From assembly GCA_036524675.1 (NCBI GenBank), contig DATDBU010000053.1, positions 1-63,395 on the forward strand: a stretch of 63,395 nucleotides of DNA, written 5' to 3'. The notes under the pieces are model-generated. The model was not told the DNA's origin. It saw only the letters and a list, made by a program, of their open reading frames with translations, and ran no database searches. The position numbers and the translations under genes were made by a program. Positions 17,373 to 25,781 of this stretch are shown here, one piece after another (position 1 is the stretch's first letter; the number at the start of each line of letters is the position of its first letter). This stretch comes from DATDAW01 sp036524675. GTDB lineage: Bacteria; Verrucomicrobiota; Verrucomicrobiia; Chthoniobacterales; DASVRZ01.

Positions 17373-17750
17373 TTACGCCTTGGCGCGTTGAACGCCGACG
17401 GTTTTGCGCGGGCCTTTTCGTGTGCGCGCGTTGGTGGATGTGCGCTGTCCGCGCACCGGCAATCCGCGACGGTGACGGATGCCACGGTAACAATTGATAG
17501 CTTGCAAACGCTTGAGGTTGCCCTGGATTTCCCGGCGGAGATCGCCTTCGATCGGGAGTTTGCTGGCGGTGATGGCGTGGATGAGTTCGCCGAGCTGTTC
17601 AGGGGTCAAATTCTTCGCCCGGATATTCGGGTCGATATTGGCCTGTTCGAGGATCTTTTTGGCGGTAGCTGGCCCGATGCCATAAATGTAAGGCAGGGAA
17701 GCTTCGATGCGTTTGTCGCCGGGGATTTCAACGCCCAAGAGTCGTGGCAT
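17373..17750 (-). CDS. rpsM: 30S ribosomal protein S13
   Basis: 125 aa, normal length. MPRLLGVEIPGDKRIEASLPYIYGIG at the N-terminus and the tail GLPVRGQRTSTNARTRKGPRKTV are typical. It contacts the P-site tRNA and the 50S bridge. It is followed by rpsK after 16 bp and preceded by rpmJ across a heptamer array. Confidence 0.98.
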   Translation of the reverse strand: MPRLLGVEIPGDKRIEASLPYIYGIGPATAKKILEQANIDPNIRAKNLTPEQLGELIHAITASKLPIEGDLRREIQGNLKRLQAINCYRGIRHRRGLPVRGQRTSTNARTRKGPRKTVGVQRAKA

Positions 17751-17754
17751 AAGT

Positions 17755-17790
17755 TAGTAAATTTTGGATTTTGGATTTTGGATTCTCGAT
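17755..17790. repeat. Heptamer array between rpmJ and rpsM
   Basis: Three consecutive ATTTTGG units followed by ATTCTCG fill the short spacer between the two ribosomal genes. Confidence 0.8.
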
Positions 17791-17794
17791 TGAA

Positions 17795-17908
17795 TCAGCC
17801 CTGCTTTTGTTTGTGGCGCGGGTTCTTGCAGACGACGCGGACGACGTTTTTGCGTTTCACAACGCGGCACTGCTCGCAAAGGCGTTTGACAGAGGCTCTT
17901 ACTTTCAT
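17795..17908 (-). CDS. rpmJ: 50S ribosomal protein L36
   Basis: A 37-aa protein read directly from the DNA: it begins MKVRASVKRLCEQC and ends RHKQKQG. The zinc ligands C11, C14, C27 and H32 are all present, so this is the zinc-binding (C+) form. It is in the usual place between infA and rpsM. Confidence 0.97.
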   Translation of the reverse strand: MKVRASVKRLCEQCRVVKRKNVVRVVCKNPRHKQKQG

Positions 17909-18004
17909 GGGTCAAATTGTGGTGTTCTTCTAAAATTGATCTTCAGGGGACAAAAAAACGCTTCCAGAAAGCGTCTTCCTGGCGCGTTTGAGAGGTCCTC
18001 TGTC

Positions 18005-18223
18005 CTATCTTTGCCGGAAGGTAATCCGGCCCTTTGACAAGTCGTAGGGGGACATCTCTACCATAACTTTATCGCCTGGCAAGATACGAATGAAGTGCAA
18101 ACGCATTTTTCCTGAAATGTGAGCCAGGATGCGATGTCCGTTCGGCAATTCCACCCGGAACATCGTGTTCGGAAGCAGTTCGACTACTTTGCCTTCAACT
18201 TCGATAGCGTCTTTTCTCGCCAT
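18005..18223 (-). CDS. infA: Translation initiation factor IF-1
   Basis: 72 aa S1/OB-fold protein: LPNTMFRVELPNGH, AHISGKMR, YDLSKGRITFR. It blocks the ribosomal A site during initiation. Its 5' end overlaps the 3' end of map by 40 nt. The start is fixed by alignment of MARKDAIEVEG with E. coli MAKEDNIEMQG. Confidence 0.97.
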   Translation of the reverse strand: MARKDAIEVEGKVVELLPNTMFRVELPNGHRILAHISGKMRLHFIRILPGDKVMVEMSPYDLSKGRITFRQR

Positions 18224-18960
18224 GTGAGGATTTCGGGTTCTCCGTTTGTGATGAGGACAGTGTGTTCAAAGTGGGCGGAAGGTCTCGCATCCGCAGTAAC
18301 GACTGTCCAGCCGTCTTGCAAGATTCTCACTGCGGCCGTGCCCATATTCACCATTGGCTCTATCGCCAGCGTCATCCCCGGTTTCAACTTCGGGCCCGAG
18401 CCCCATTTGCCGTAGTTCGGGACTTGCGGCTCTTCGTGCAGCTTTTTTCCTACGCCGTGCCCCACAAATTCACGCACGACATTATAGCCGTTCGCAACGA
18501 CTTCATCCTCAATTGCCGCGCTGATGTCCCCTACCCGGTTACCCGCGAATGCCTGCCGGATGCCGATGTAAAGCGAACCTTCGGTAACGTCGAGCAGTCG
18601 TCGGATGCGAGGATCGATGGCGCCTGCCGCGACGGTCGTCGCTGTATCGCCGACGTAGCCGTGATGGAACACGCCAATGTCCAGCTTAACGATGTCTCCG
18701 TACTGGATGCGGCGTTTACCGCCGATACCGTGAACGACTTCGTCATTGATCGAAATGCAAATATTACCAGGGAACTGCCGGTAATTCAGAAAGGCGCTGG
18801 TACAATCATTTCGGGCGATTAAATCGGCTGCGAATTGATCCACTTCACCGGTCGTGATGCCGGGACGGACGATTTCACTAACCTGGTCGATGACCGCTCC
18901 CGCTAGCCGGCCGGCCGCGCGCATCCGCTCAATTTCCTTCGGTGTCTTGATCGGAATCAT
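18184..18960 (-). CDS. map: Methionine aminopeptidase type I
   Basis: 258 aa. The metal ligands are in KLDIGVFHHGYVGDTATT (two Asp), EFVGHGVGKKLHEEP (His), LAIEPMVN (Glu) and HFEHTVLIT (Glu). It removes the initiator Met from nascent chains. The start overlaps the adk stop (ATGA) and the 3' end overlaps infA by 40 nt. The secY-adk-map-infA order is as in Bacillus. Confidence 0.97.
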   Translation of the reverse strand: MIPIKTPKEIERMRAAGRLAGAVIDQVSEIVRPGITTGEVDQFAADLIARNDCTSAFLNYRQFPGNICISINDEVVHGIGGKRRIQYGDIVKLDIGVFHHGYVGDTATTVAAGAIDPRIRRLLDVTEGSLYIGIRQAFAGNRVGDISAAIEDEVVANGYNVVREFVGHGVGKKLHEEPQVPNYGKWGSGPKLKPGMTLAIEPMVNMGTAAVRILQDGWTVVTADARPSAHFEHTVLITNGEPEILTWREKTLSKLKAK

Positions 18961-19619
18961 ACGACCACGGGGTTCGACACAAGCACGGCGTCGAGGTCAG
19001 CGAAAACCGCATCTGCATTTCGATTGCCGTTAATGCGGACCAATAAGTTCCGTTCCGCGTAAAATGACATAAGCGGTTTCGTTTTTTCGGCGTAGACCCT
19101 GAGACGTTCCCTGAGAACTTCTCGTGTGTCGTCAGCGCGACGCTCCAGGTGACCCCCACATTTCGGACACCGCGCATCATGATTTCCGCCCAGATGTGTC
19201 CGGACATTAAAGACCGATTTACAAATCGGGCACTGCATGCGGTTAAGGATGCGGTCTTCTATGGTCTCGACTTCGCAGTCGAGTGAAAAAACGACGTCCA
19301 ACGGAGTCCCGCGTTTCTTTAAAAACGACTCCAGCCGCACGGCCTGCAGCAGCGTTCGGGGGAAGCCATCCAAAACAAAAGCCTCACGTCCCCCATCGAG
19401 CCATTTCTCCACAACAGCGATCACCAATTCGTCCGGAGCAAGATGTCCCTTGGACGTGTGCTCTGCAGCAAGACGCCCGAGTTCAGTACCGGCCTTGGCT
19501 TCGTCGCGTAGCAGGTGCCCCGTCGAAACCGCCGGTATTCCGTGCTTTTCATGGATCCGATTCGCCTGCGAACCTTTTCCCGAGGCGGGCGGTCCAACCA
19601 GCACAATTCGACGCTTCAC
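18957..19619 (-). CDS. adk: Adenylate kinase
   Basis: 220 aa. P-loop GPPASGKGSQ near the N-terminus, the AMP site (VLDGFPRT), and a zinc-type LID with CPIC and CPKC pairs. It interconverts ATP + AMP and 2 ADP. It starts 9 bp after secY and is coupled to map by a 4-nt overlap. Confidence 0.97.
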   Translation of the reverse strand: MKRRIVLVGPPASGKGSQANRIHEKHGIPAVSTGHLLRDEAKAGTELGRLAAEHTSKGHLAPDELVIAVVEKWLDGGREAFVLDGFPRTLLQAVRLESFLKKRGTPLDVVFSLDCEVETIEDRILNRMQCPICKSVFNVRTHLGGNHDARCPKCGGHLERRADDTREVLRERLRVYAEKTKPLMSFYAERNLLVRINGNRNADAVFADLDAVLVSNPVVV

Positions 19620-19628
19620 CCGTCCTCC

Positions 19629-21137
19629 TTACCTGTCTCGCAAGAACACGAGGATGACGACTCCGGCGAGCACTACCGTCGCGAGCGCGGTGTAAATCCA
19701 CACGAGCGTCCCCTCACCGATGACATTCCCTTTGTTAAATGCGGCCCGATCGAAACGCCCACGGATCTTGCCTTTGCGCAGGAATCCGTCGTAATGGCGC
19801 TGGATCAAATGAGTTTCCACCTGGCGCATCGTGTCCAGCACGACACCAACCAGAATCAAAAGACTCGTGCCGCCGAAAAAGCCTGCAACCACCTGGGGAA
19901 CACGCATGGCTTCCATGAGCACCTGAGGCACAATCGCGATAATCGTTAGGAAAATCGCGCCGGCAAAAGTCAGGCGGCTCATTGTGAAATTCAGAAATTC
20001 CGCCGTCGGCTTTCCCGGACGAACCCCAGGAATGTAACCACCGTTCTTCTTAAGATCGTCAGCGATCTGGTTGGGCTGAAATTGTGTGGCCACCCAGAAA
20101 TAGCTGAAGAAGAAAATCATCGCGCCATAGAGGGTGTAATGAAGCCAGCCAGCCGTCAGCATGTGCGCCAGTTCATTTGCCCAGCCCTGATTTTTGAACA
20201 GGAATGTGATGATTGTACTCGGGAAAAGCAGGATTGCCTGCGCGAAAATGATCGGCATGACGCCCGCGTAGTTGACCTTAAGCGGCATGTACTGGGTCTG
20301 GCCGCCGTAAACCTTTCGGCCTACCACGCGCTTGGCGTATTGAACGGAAACTTTGCGCTGCGCCTGCGTAATCGCGATGACTCCCGCGATGACGATGAGC
20401 AGGAACAGAATCATCACTACTAGGAAGAACGGAGTGACCTGCGAGCCTTGAGAAGCATCGGAGGGCACAAATGTTTTCCACGCCTGCACCATCGCCGCGG
20501 GCAAACGAGCCGCGATGCCGACGGTGATAATCATGGAAACGCCGTTACCAATGCCGCGTTCGGTGATCTGGTCACCCAGCCACATGAGGAACATCGTTCC
20601 AGCCGTCAATGTGATGACTGTCAGGATGCTGAACGCAACAGGATTATCGAACACGACTAACGGTCCCACCCGTCTGATCGTGTCGCCAATGCCATGCAGG
20701 AACGGGCTGGTTTCCGGATGCAGAAACGACAAGGACAGCAGGTATCCCTGAAAAACACAGAGAGCGAGTGTCGTGTACCGTGTGTATTGCGTGATTTTCT
20801 GCCTTCCGCCGTCCTCACGTGCGAGTTTGCCTAACCGCGGAATCACCGCAGTGAGCAACTGAATCATGATCGACGCCGAAATATACGGCATTACGCCCAG
20901 CGAGAAGATCGCGCAATTTTCCAGCGCACCACCCGAAAACAGCGAGAAAAGAGCCGCAACGCTGCCACCAGCCTGCGGATCTACGGCGGTCCGGAACCAC
21001 TCATGCAAAACGTGCGCATTAACGCCCGGCGTGGTAATCGCCGCGCCCATGCGCACGATGACGAGCATCGCAAGGGTAAAAAGCACCCTTTGCTTCAGCT
21101 CCGGAATTTTGAAGATATTGACGAAAGCGGAAATCAT
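19629..21137 (-). CDS. secY: Preprotein translocase subunit SecY
   Basis: 502 aa with ten membrane helices: the first near 16-35, then the plug/helix-2 segment GGALENCAIFSLGVMPYISASI, WLGDQITERGIGNGVSMII in helix 5, and PGVRPGKPTAEFLNFTMSRLTFAGAIFL. It is about 60 residues longer than E. coli SecY, mainly through longer loops after helices 1-2 and between helices 5 and 6. It forms the protein-conducting channel with SecE and SecG. It lies in the standard place after rplO. Confidence 0.97.
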   Translation of the reverse strand: MISAFVNIFKIPELKQRVLFTLAMLVIVRMGAAITTPGVNAHVLHEWFRTAVDPQAGGSVAALFSLFSGGALENCAIFSLGVMPYISASIMIQLLTAVIPRLGKLAREDGGRQKITQYTRYTTLALCVFQGYLLSLSFLHPETSPFLHGIGDTIRRVGPLVVFDNPVAFSILTVITLTAGTMFLMWLGDQITERGIGNGVSMIITVGIAARLPAAMVQAWKTFVPSDASQGSQVTPFFLVVMILFLLIVIAGVIAITQAQRKVSVQYAKRVVGRKVYGGQTQYMPLKVNYAGVMPIIFAQAILLFPSTIITFLFKNQGWANELAHMLTAGWLHYTLYGAMIFFFSYFWVATQFQPNQIADDLKKNGGYIPGVRPGKPTAEFLNFTMSRLTFAGAIFLTIIAIVPQVLMEAMRVPQVVAGFFGGTSLLILVGVVLDTMRQVETHLIQRHYDGFLRKGKIRGRFDRAAFNKGNVIGEGTLVWIYTALATVVLAGVVILVFLRDR

Positions 21138-21163
21138 CGGGGCGACTTAGGGGCACGCCTGCG

Positions 21164-21628
21164 TTATTCCGCCGCCTTGCCAGCCGTCCGAATGCTAACC
21201 GAGCCGCCCGCTTTTTCGATGGCGGCACGAGCTGCCTCGCTCACTTTGTCCGCTTCGATAGTCAGAGCCCTGGTCAATTCGCCTCGTCCGAGGATCTTGA
21301 CGCCGTCATAGTTTCCGCGGATGAGATTTGCTTTGAGGAGGGTTTCTTCGTTGACCGTCGCGCCGGCGTCGAATTCGTTGAGATCGTCCAGGTTGACGAT
21401 CGCATAAACCGTTTTGAACGCAGCGTTGTTAAATCCGCGCTTGGGAAGGCGACGTATGAGCGGCATTTGACCGCCTTCAAATCCGAGGCGGATGCTACCA
21501 CCCGAACGAGCTTTCTGGCCTTTGTGGCCTTTGCCGGAAGTCTTGCCATGACCGCTGCTCTCGCCAATACCGAGACGCTTGGTCCGATGGCGGGAGCCCG
21601 GACGGGGTTTCAAATTGTGAAGTTGCAT
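21164..21628 (-). CDS. rplO: 50S ribosomal protein L15
   Basis: 154 aa: MQLHNLKPRPGSRHRTKRLG, GRGxxSGHGKTSGKGHKGQKAR-type glycine-rich N-terminal arm, GFEGGQMPLIRRLPKRGF. It binds 23S rRNA late in assembly. In many bacteria rpmD (L30) lies between rpsE and rplO, but here only 26 bp separate them. Confidence 0.97.
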   Translation of the reverse strand: MQLHNLKPRPGSRHRTKRLGIGESSGHGKTSGKGHKGQKARSGGSIRLGFEGGQMPLIRRLPKRGFNNAAFKTVYAIVNLDDLNEFDAGATVNEETLLKANLIRGNYDGVKILGRGELTRALTIEADKVSEAARAAIEKAGGSVSIRTAGKAAE

Positions 21629-21654
21629 TTTCCAGTCCTACTTTCTTGCGGATA

Positions 21655-22221
21655 TCAGGCAGCTACGCTTGCCGTAGAGGCGACGGATGCCGGAGGTTTG
21701 ATGCCGCGAATTTTAAAGATTTGATCTTTCTGACGCAGAGAGAGCAATGCTTGGATCGTCGCTTTGACGACATTCGAGTCGTTGTTCGACCCGAGAGATT
21801 TGGCGAGAATGTCTTTGATGCCGGCCGCCTCGACGACGGCACGCACGCCACCGCCGGCGATAATGCCCGTTCCAGGGGACGCCGGGCGCAGCAGAACGCG
21901 TCCGCCACCATGTTCCCCGATCACTTCATGCGGAATGGTGTTTTCGTGGATGGCCACGGGAACGAGCGATTTGCGGGCAGCTTCCGAAGCCTTGCGAATC
22001 GCTTCAGCCACTTCATTGGCCTTTCCGAAACCGACGCCGACTTTGCCTTTGTGGTCGCCTGCAACGATCAGCGCGCTGAAACTAAAGCGGCGGCCGCCTT
22101 TAACGACTTTGGCGCAGCGATTGATGAACACGACCTTTTCAGTCGTATCCGACTTCGGACCTTCACTCTTCTCCCGACCGCGGTCACCGCGGCGACCACC
22201 ACCTTGATTTGGATTAGCCAT
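21655..22221 (-). CDS. rpsE: 30S ribosomal protein S5
   Basis: 188 aa from the ATG at 22221 (MANPNQGGGRRGDRGREKSE), 1 bp after rplR; a longer frame continues upstream inside rplR and is rejected. KVVFINRCAKVVKGGRRFSFSAL is the double-stranded RNA-binding domain. GTGIIAGGGVRAVVEAAGIKDILAKSLGSNN is the conserved C-domain. S5 affects decoding accuracy and spectinomycin response. Confidence 0.97.
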   Translation of the reverse strand: MANPNQGGGRRGDRGREKSEGPKSDTTEKVVFINRCAKVVKGGRRFSFSALIVAGDHKGKVGVGFGKANEVAEAIRKASEAARKSLVPVAIHENTIPHEVIGEHGGGRVLLRPASPGTGIIAGGGVRAVVEAAGIKDILAKSLGSNNDSNVVKATIQALLSLRQKDQIFKIRGIKPPASVASTASVAA

Positions 22222-22222
22222 A

Positions 22223-22582
22223 TTAAAATTGGAGGCCGCCAGCCCGAGCCGCGTCGGCGAGGACTTTGACTTTGCCGTGATATTTGAAGCCGCCACGATC
22301 GAAGACGACCGCAGAGATATTTTTGGATTTTGCGCGATCGGCCACCAGAGCACCAACTTTTTCGGCGGTCGCCTGGTTGGCGCTGATGTTTTTGGTTTCC
22401 GCCCGGAAAGCCTTTTCGGTGGTTTGCACCGCGACAAGCGTCCTGCCGACCGTGTCGTCGATCACCTGGGCGTAAATATTCTTGCCCGAAAAATGCACAG
22501 CCAAACGAGGGCGTTCGGTAGTGCCGCTGACTTTCTTGCGAATGCGGGCGTGACGAATTTGGATTTTGCCTGAACCAGCCAT
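22223..22582 (-). CDS. rplR: 50S ribosomal protein L18
   Basis: 119 aa: RKKVSGTTERPRLAVHFSGKNIYAQVIDD, and the C-terminal VVFDRGGFKYHGKVKVLADAARAGGLQF. It carries 5S rRNA into the central protuberance with L5. Confidence 0.97.
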   Translation of the reverse strand: MAGSGKIQIRHARIRKKVSGTTERPRLAVHFSGKNIYAQVIDDTVGRTLVAVQTTEKAFRAETKNISANQATAEKVGALVADRAKSKNISAVVFDRGGFKYHGKVKVLADAARAGGLQF

Positions 22583-22594
22583 GTTCGAAATAGG

Positions 22595-23134
22595 TTATTG
22601 AACCGTTTTGCCTTCCTTGCGGAGGATATGCTCGCCCGCATAGCGAACGCCTTTGCCTTTGTAAGGCTCCGGTGGGTAGTAAGCGCGGATATCCGCGGCA
22701 ACCTGACCGACCAACTGTCGGTCGATGCCTTCTACGGCGATTTTGGTGTTTTCCGTTACGGTCACTTTGATGCCTTCCGGAATGTTAAAGAGGATTGGAT
22801 GCGAGAAGCCCAAGCTAAGGTTAAGGACTTTGCCCTGAACCTGCGCCTTAAAACCGACGCCCTGGATTTCGAGATTCTTGGCAAAACCGGTGCTGACGCC
22901 CGTGACCATATTCGAAACGAGCGCACGTGTCAGACCATGCAAAGCGCGGACCTGGCGAACATCGCTTTCACGCTCAACATGGATCTCCTTGCCTTCCAAG
23001 CGGGCTTTGATCTGCTTCGGCAACGTCCAGGAAAGCTTGCCTTTCGGGCCTTCAACATTGACCGCGCCGTCGCCGCCGACTTCGAACTTTACTTTATCTG
23101 GCAGGAGCACTGCCTTTTTTCCAATACGGGACAT
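22595..23134 (-). CDS. rplF: 50S ribosomal protein L6
   Basis: 179 aa: MSRIGKKAV at the start, a twofold-repeated fold, and the C-terminal signature PPEPYKGKGVRYAGEHILRKEGK. It lies near the GTPase-associated centre where EF-G binds. Confidence 0.98.
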   Translation of the reverse strand: MSRIGKKAVLLPDKVKFEVGGDGAVNVEGPKGKLSWTLPKQIKARLEGKEIHVERESDVRQVRALHGLTRALVSNMVTGVSTGFAKNLEIQGVGFKAQVQGKVLNLSLGFSHPILFNIPEGIKVTVTENTKIAVEGIDRQLVGQVAADIRAYYPPEPYKGKGVRYAGEHILRKEGKTVQ

Positions 23135-23146
23135 GGTTATTCTCCT

Positions 23147-23545
23147 TTACCAAACGTAAGCGAGCAGTTCGCCGCCGACCTTCTCTTTGCGAGCCACATG
23201 CCCGCTGAGAACGCCTTTCGGGGTGGAAACAATCGCGACTCCGAGACCGCCCAACACACGCGGAATTTCCGTAGCTCCGACGTATTTGCGAAGGCCGGGA
23301 CGGCTCACACGTTTGATGCCGGCAATGGCGGAATTCCGGTTCACGAATTTGGTGGTCACCTTGATCTGCGGATGTGCGCCGGTCGTGTCGATTTCGTAAT
23401 CGGTGATGTAGCCTTCCTGCTTTAGAATCTTGGCGATATCCGCCTTGATACGGCTGTAGGGGGCTTCGACCAGCGCTTTTCGCGCTGCGGCCGCATTCCG
23501 AATGCGGGTCAAAAAGTCTGCGATTGGGTCAGTAAGTGTGCTCAT
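23147..23545 (-). CDS. rpsH: 30S ribosomal protein S8
   Basis: 132 aa: DPIADFLTRIRNAAAARK, KVTTKFVNRNSAIAGIKRVSRPGLR, and GVAIVSTPKGVLSGHVARK near the C-terminus. It binds the central domain of 16S rRNA and in E. coli represses the spc operon. It directly follows rplE, with rpsN (S14) missing from its usual slot. Confidence 0.98.
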   Translation of the reverse strand: MSTLTDPIADFLTRIRNAAAARKALVEAPYSRIKADIAKILKQEGYITDYEIDTTGAHPQIKVTTKFVNRNSAIAGIKRVSRPGLRKYVGATEIPRVLGGLGVAIVSTPKGVLSGHVARKEKVGGELLAYVW

Positions 23546-23564
23546 TTGGTTTCAGATGCCGAGA

Positions 23565-24137
23565 CTAAGCCGCTTTTGCGACCGGTTTCTTGGCCTTATC
23601 GGTGAACGGAACACCCAGCTCCGTGAGGAGAGCTTTGGCTTCTTCGTTCGTCTTCGCGGTCGTGACGATCGTCACGTCGAAACCGATATTGCGTTTCACT
23701 TTGTCGAGTTCGACTTCAGGGAAAATGGATTGATCAACGACGCCGAGCGTATAATTGCCGTTGCCGTCGAACGCGCGGGGTGAAATTCCGCGGAAATCGC
23801 GGATGCGCGGGAGCGCGGTGCGGATGAGACGCTCCAGGAATTCATACATGCGTTCGCCACGAAGAGTGACTTTCGCACCGATCGCCTGCCCCTGACGGAG
23901 CTTGAAGTTCGAGATCGACTTCTTGGCGATGGTTTCAGCGGCTTTCTGGCCGGTGATCAGAGCGAGCTCGTTCTTGGCGTCTTCGAGCGCCTGTTTGACA
24001 TCGGATTGCGAAGCGATAGAGGTGTTGACGACGACCTTCGAGATTTTGGGAATCTGATGGACGTTTTTATAACCACGCGCCTCTTTGAGTGCCGGAATGA
24101 CCCGTTCTTTATATTCGGTTAAAAGTGTGGCAGCCAT
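23565..24137 (-). CDS. rplE: 50S ribosomal protein L5
   Basis: 190 aa: KVVVNTSIA, ALITGQKAAETIAKKSISNFKLRQGQAIGAKVTLRG, FRGISPRAFDGNGNYTLGVVDQSIFPE. It binds 5S rRNA and contacts the P-site tRNA. The C-terminal 10 residues are a short Lys/Ala tail. Confidence 0.98.
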   Translation of the reverse strand: MAATLLTEYKERVIPALKEARGYKNVHQIPKISKVVVNTSIASQSDVKQALEDAKNELALITGQKAAETIAKKSISNFKLRQGQAIGAKVTLRGERMYEFLERLIRTALPRIRDFRGISPRAFDGNGNYTLGVVDQSIFPEVELDKVKRNIGFDVTIVTTAKTNEEAKALLTELGVPFTDKAKKPVAKAA

Positions 24138-24140
24138 GAT

Positions 24141-24419
24141 TTAGCTTTTTTTGCGGCTGGTCTTCGCTTTTGCGGGCGCGGCATCGGCAGCAGCCAATTT
24201 GACGTTCGAAATATGAATCGGGCCTTCGCGCTCGATGATGGCCCCGTTCTGGTATTCCGGAGATTTCTTGATGTGCTTCTTGATAAGGCGTACACCTTCA
24301 ACCAGAACCTGGTTTTTGGCGGTCAAAACCTGCAACACCTTGCCGCTGGCGCCACGGTGGTTGCCGGAGATGACGGTGACCTCATCACCTTTTCTGACGT
24401 GAGTTTTGATTCGGCTCAT
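24141..24419 (-). CDS. rplX: 50S ribosomal protein L24
   Basis: 92 aa: the KOW motif (GDEVTVISGNHRGASGKVLQV) is at about 11-31, followed by VEGVRLIKKHIKKSPEYQNGAI. It is an early assembly initiator for the 50S subunit. The C-terminal 18 residues are an Ala/Lys tail. It starts 4 bp after rplN. Confidence 0.97.
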   Translation of the reverse strand: MSRIKTHVRKGDEVTVISGNHRGASGKVLQVLTAKNQVLVEGVRLIKKHIKKSPEYQNGAIIEREGPIHISNVKLAAADAAPAKAKTSRKKS

Positions 24420-24423
24420 GGTT

Positions 24424-24789
24424 TTAGACTACCTCCGGGGCCATGGACACGATCTTCATGAAATTTTTCTCGCGAAGCTCGCGAGCGACCGGGCCGAAGA
24501 TACGGGTGCCACGGGGGTTTTGATCCTTGTCGATGATGACAATGGCGTTGTTGTCGAAGCGGAGCGCGGAACCGTCTTCACGGCGAATCGGCTGCTTGGT
24601 GCGAACTACGACAGCACGAACAACGTCGCCCTTCTTTACAGTGCCGTTATGGGCGGCTTCCTTGACGTTGGCCGTGATGATGTCGCCGACAGCGGCGGTT
24701 TTCGTCGCCTTCCCAATGACGCCGATCATCGTTGCCATGCGCGCGCCGGTATTATCGGCAACATCCAATCTGGAGCGAATTTGAACCAT
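24424..24789 (-). CDS. rplN: 50S ribosomal protein L14
   Basis: 121 aa, standard length: MVQIRSRLDVADNTGARM, GDVVRAVVVRTK, DGSALRFDNNAIVIID, GTRIFGPVARELREKNFMKI. It forms an intersubunit bridge with 16S rRNA. Confidence 0.98.
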   Translation of the reverse strand: MVQIRSRLDVADNTGARMATMIGVIGKATKTAAVGDIITANVKEAAHNGTVKKGDVVRAVVVRTKQPIRREDGSALRFDNNAIVIIDKDQNPRGTRIFGPVARELREKNFMKIVSMAPEVV

Positions 24790-24811
24790 GGTAAGTAGCT
24801 GATCTCCGCGG

Positions 24812-25120
24812 TTAGTGTTTCAGAACGGAGACCAGGCGCCAGCGCTTCAGCTTGCTTAGCGGACGAGTCTCCATGATTTCCACGACATCGCCGACCTGTG
24901 CGGCATTGTCTTCATCGTGGACGTAAAAACGTTTGGACTGCTTGATGATCTTGCCGAATTTCCGGTGCGGCACGCGCGTGACAGTCTCGACGACGGCGGT
25001 CTTGGCCATCTTGTTCGACACAACTTTGCCGACGCGAGTTTTGCGCAGCGCACGGGCGCGTTCGACCGATTCGGTCGCCGACGCGCCGGCAGATGTTTCA
25101 GGTGAAAGTGTTTCGCTCAT
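24812..25120 (-). CDS. rpsQ: 30S ribosomal protein S17
   Basis: 102 aa against the usual 84. The OB-fold core begins near residue 27 (KTRVGKVVSNKMAKTAVVETV) and includes SKRFYVHDEDNAAQVGDVVEIMETRPLSK. The extra 18 residues are an acidic Ser/Ala/Thr-rich N-terminal tail. It is a primary binder of the 16S 5' domain. Confidence 0.97.
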   Translation of the reverse strand: MSETLSPETSAGASATESVERARALRKTRVGKVVSNKMAKTAVVETVTRVPHRKFGKIIKQSKRFYVHDEDNAAQVGDVVEIMETRPLSKLKRWRLVSVLKH

Positions 25121-25144
25121 TTTTTGCGGGGCGGGGACTATCCG

Positions 25145-25333
25145 TTATTTATCGAGTTCCGCAAGCACAGTTTCGATGCGAGCGACAGATTTTCTGTTCT
25201 TGGTAAGCTGAGCCGGATTCTCAAGCTGGCCGGTCTGCTGTTGCAGGCGCAGCTTGAAGCTTTCCTCACGCAGCTCTGCTTTCCGGGCGATGAGCGCCTC
25301 TTTGTCGAGGCCGCGAATTTCTTTGATCTTCAT
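25145..25333 (-). CDS. rpmC: 50S ribosomal protein L29
   Basis: 62 aa two-helix protein: MKIKEIRGLDKEAL, ELREESFKLRLQQQTGQLENPAQL, KSVARIETVL. It lies at the peptide exit tunnel near the SRP/trigger-factor docking site. It starts 3 bp after rplP. Confidence 0.97.
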   Translation of the reverse strand: MKIKEIRGLDKEALIARKAELREESFKLRLQQQTGQLENPAQLTKNRKSVARIETVLAELDK

Positions 25334-25336
25334 GGC

Positions 25337-25762
25337 TTAGGCGGTCGCAACGTGGTGGCGGCTGATGAAACGGGTCCGGATCGGAAGCTTGGTCGCGGCG
25401 AGACGCAGCGATTCGCGAGCAACGGATTCCGGCACACCGTCGAGTTCGAACAGAACGTTACCAGGCCGCACCGTGGCAACCCAGTATTCCGGCTGGCCTT
25501 TACCTTTACCCATTCGGGTTTCCGGCGGACGGGCCGTGACGGATTTGTCAGGGAAAATGCGGATCCAGAGCTTTCCTTTACGTTTCATGTTGCGGGTGAG
25601 CGCCACACGAGCGGCTTCGATCTGGATGTTGGTGATCCATGCGCGCTCCAGAGTCTGGAGAGCGTATTCACCGAAATCGACTTTGAGATTACGAGTGGCC
25701 GTTCCCTTGCGGCTTCCGCGCTGGGTCTTCCGGTACTTCACTCTTTTGGGCATCAATGGCAT
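25337..25762 (-). CDS. rplP: 50S ribosomal protein L16
   Basis: 141 aa: MPLMPKRVKYRKTQRGSRKG, RKGKLWIRIFPDKSVTARPPETRMGKGKG, and WVATVRPGNVLFELDGVPE. It contacts the A-site tRNA elbow and finishes 50S assembly. Canonical length and position. Confidence 0.98.
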   Translation of the reverse strand: MPLMPKRVKYRKTQRGSRKGTATRNLKVDFGEYALQTLERAWITNIQIEAARVALTRNMKRKGKLWIRIFPDKSVTARPPETRMGKGKGQPEYWVATVRPGNVLFELDGVPESVARESLRLAATKLPIRTRFISRHHVATA

Positions 25763-25781
25763 AACAGGTCCCTCTTAAAAA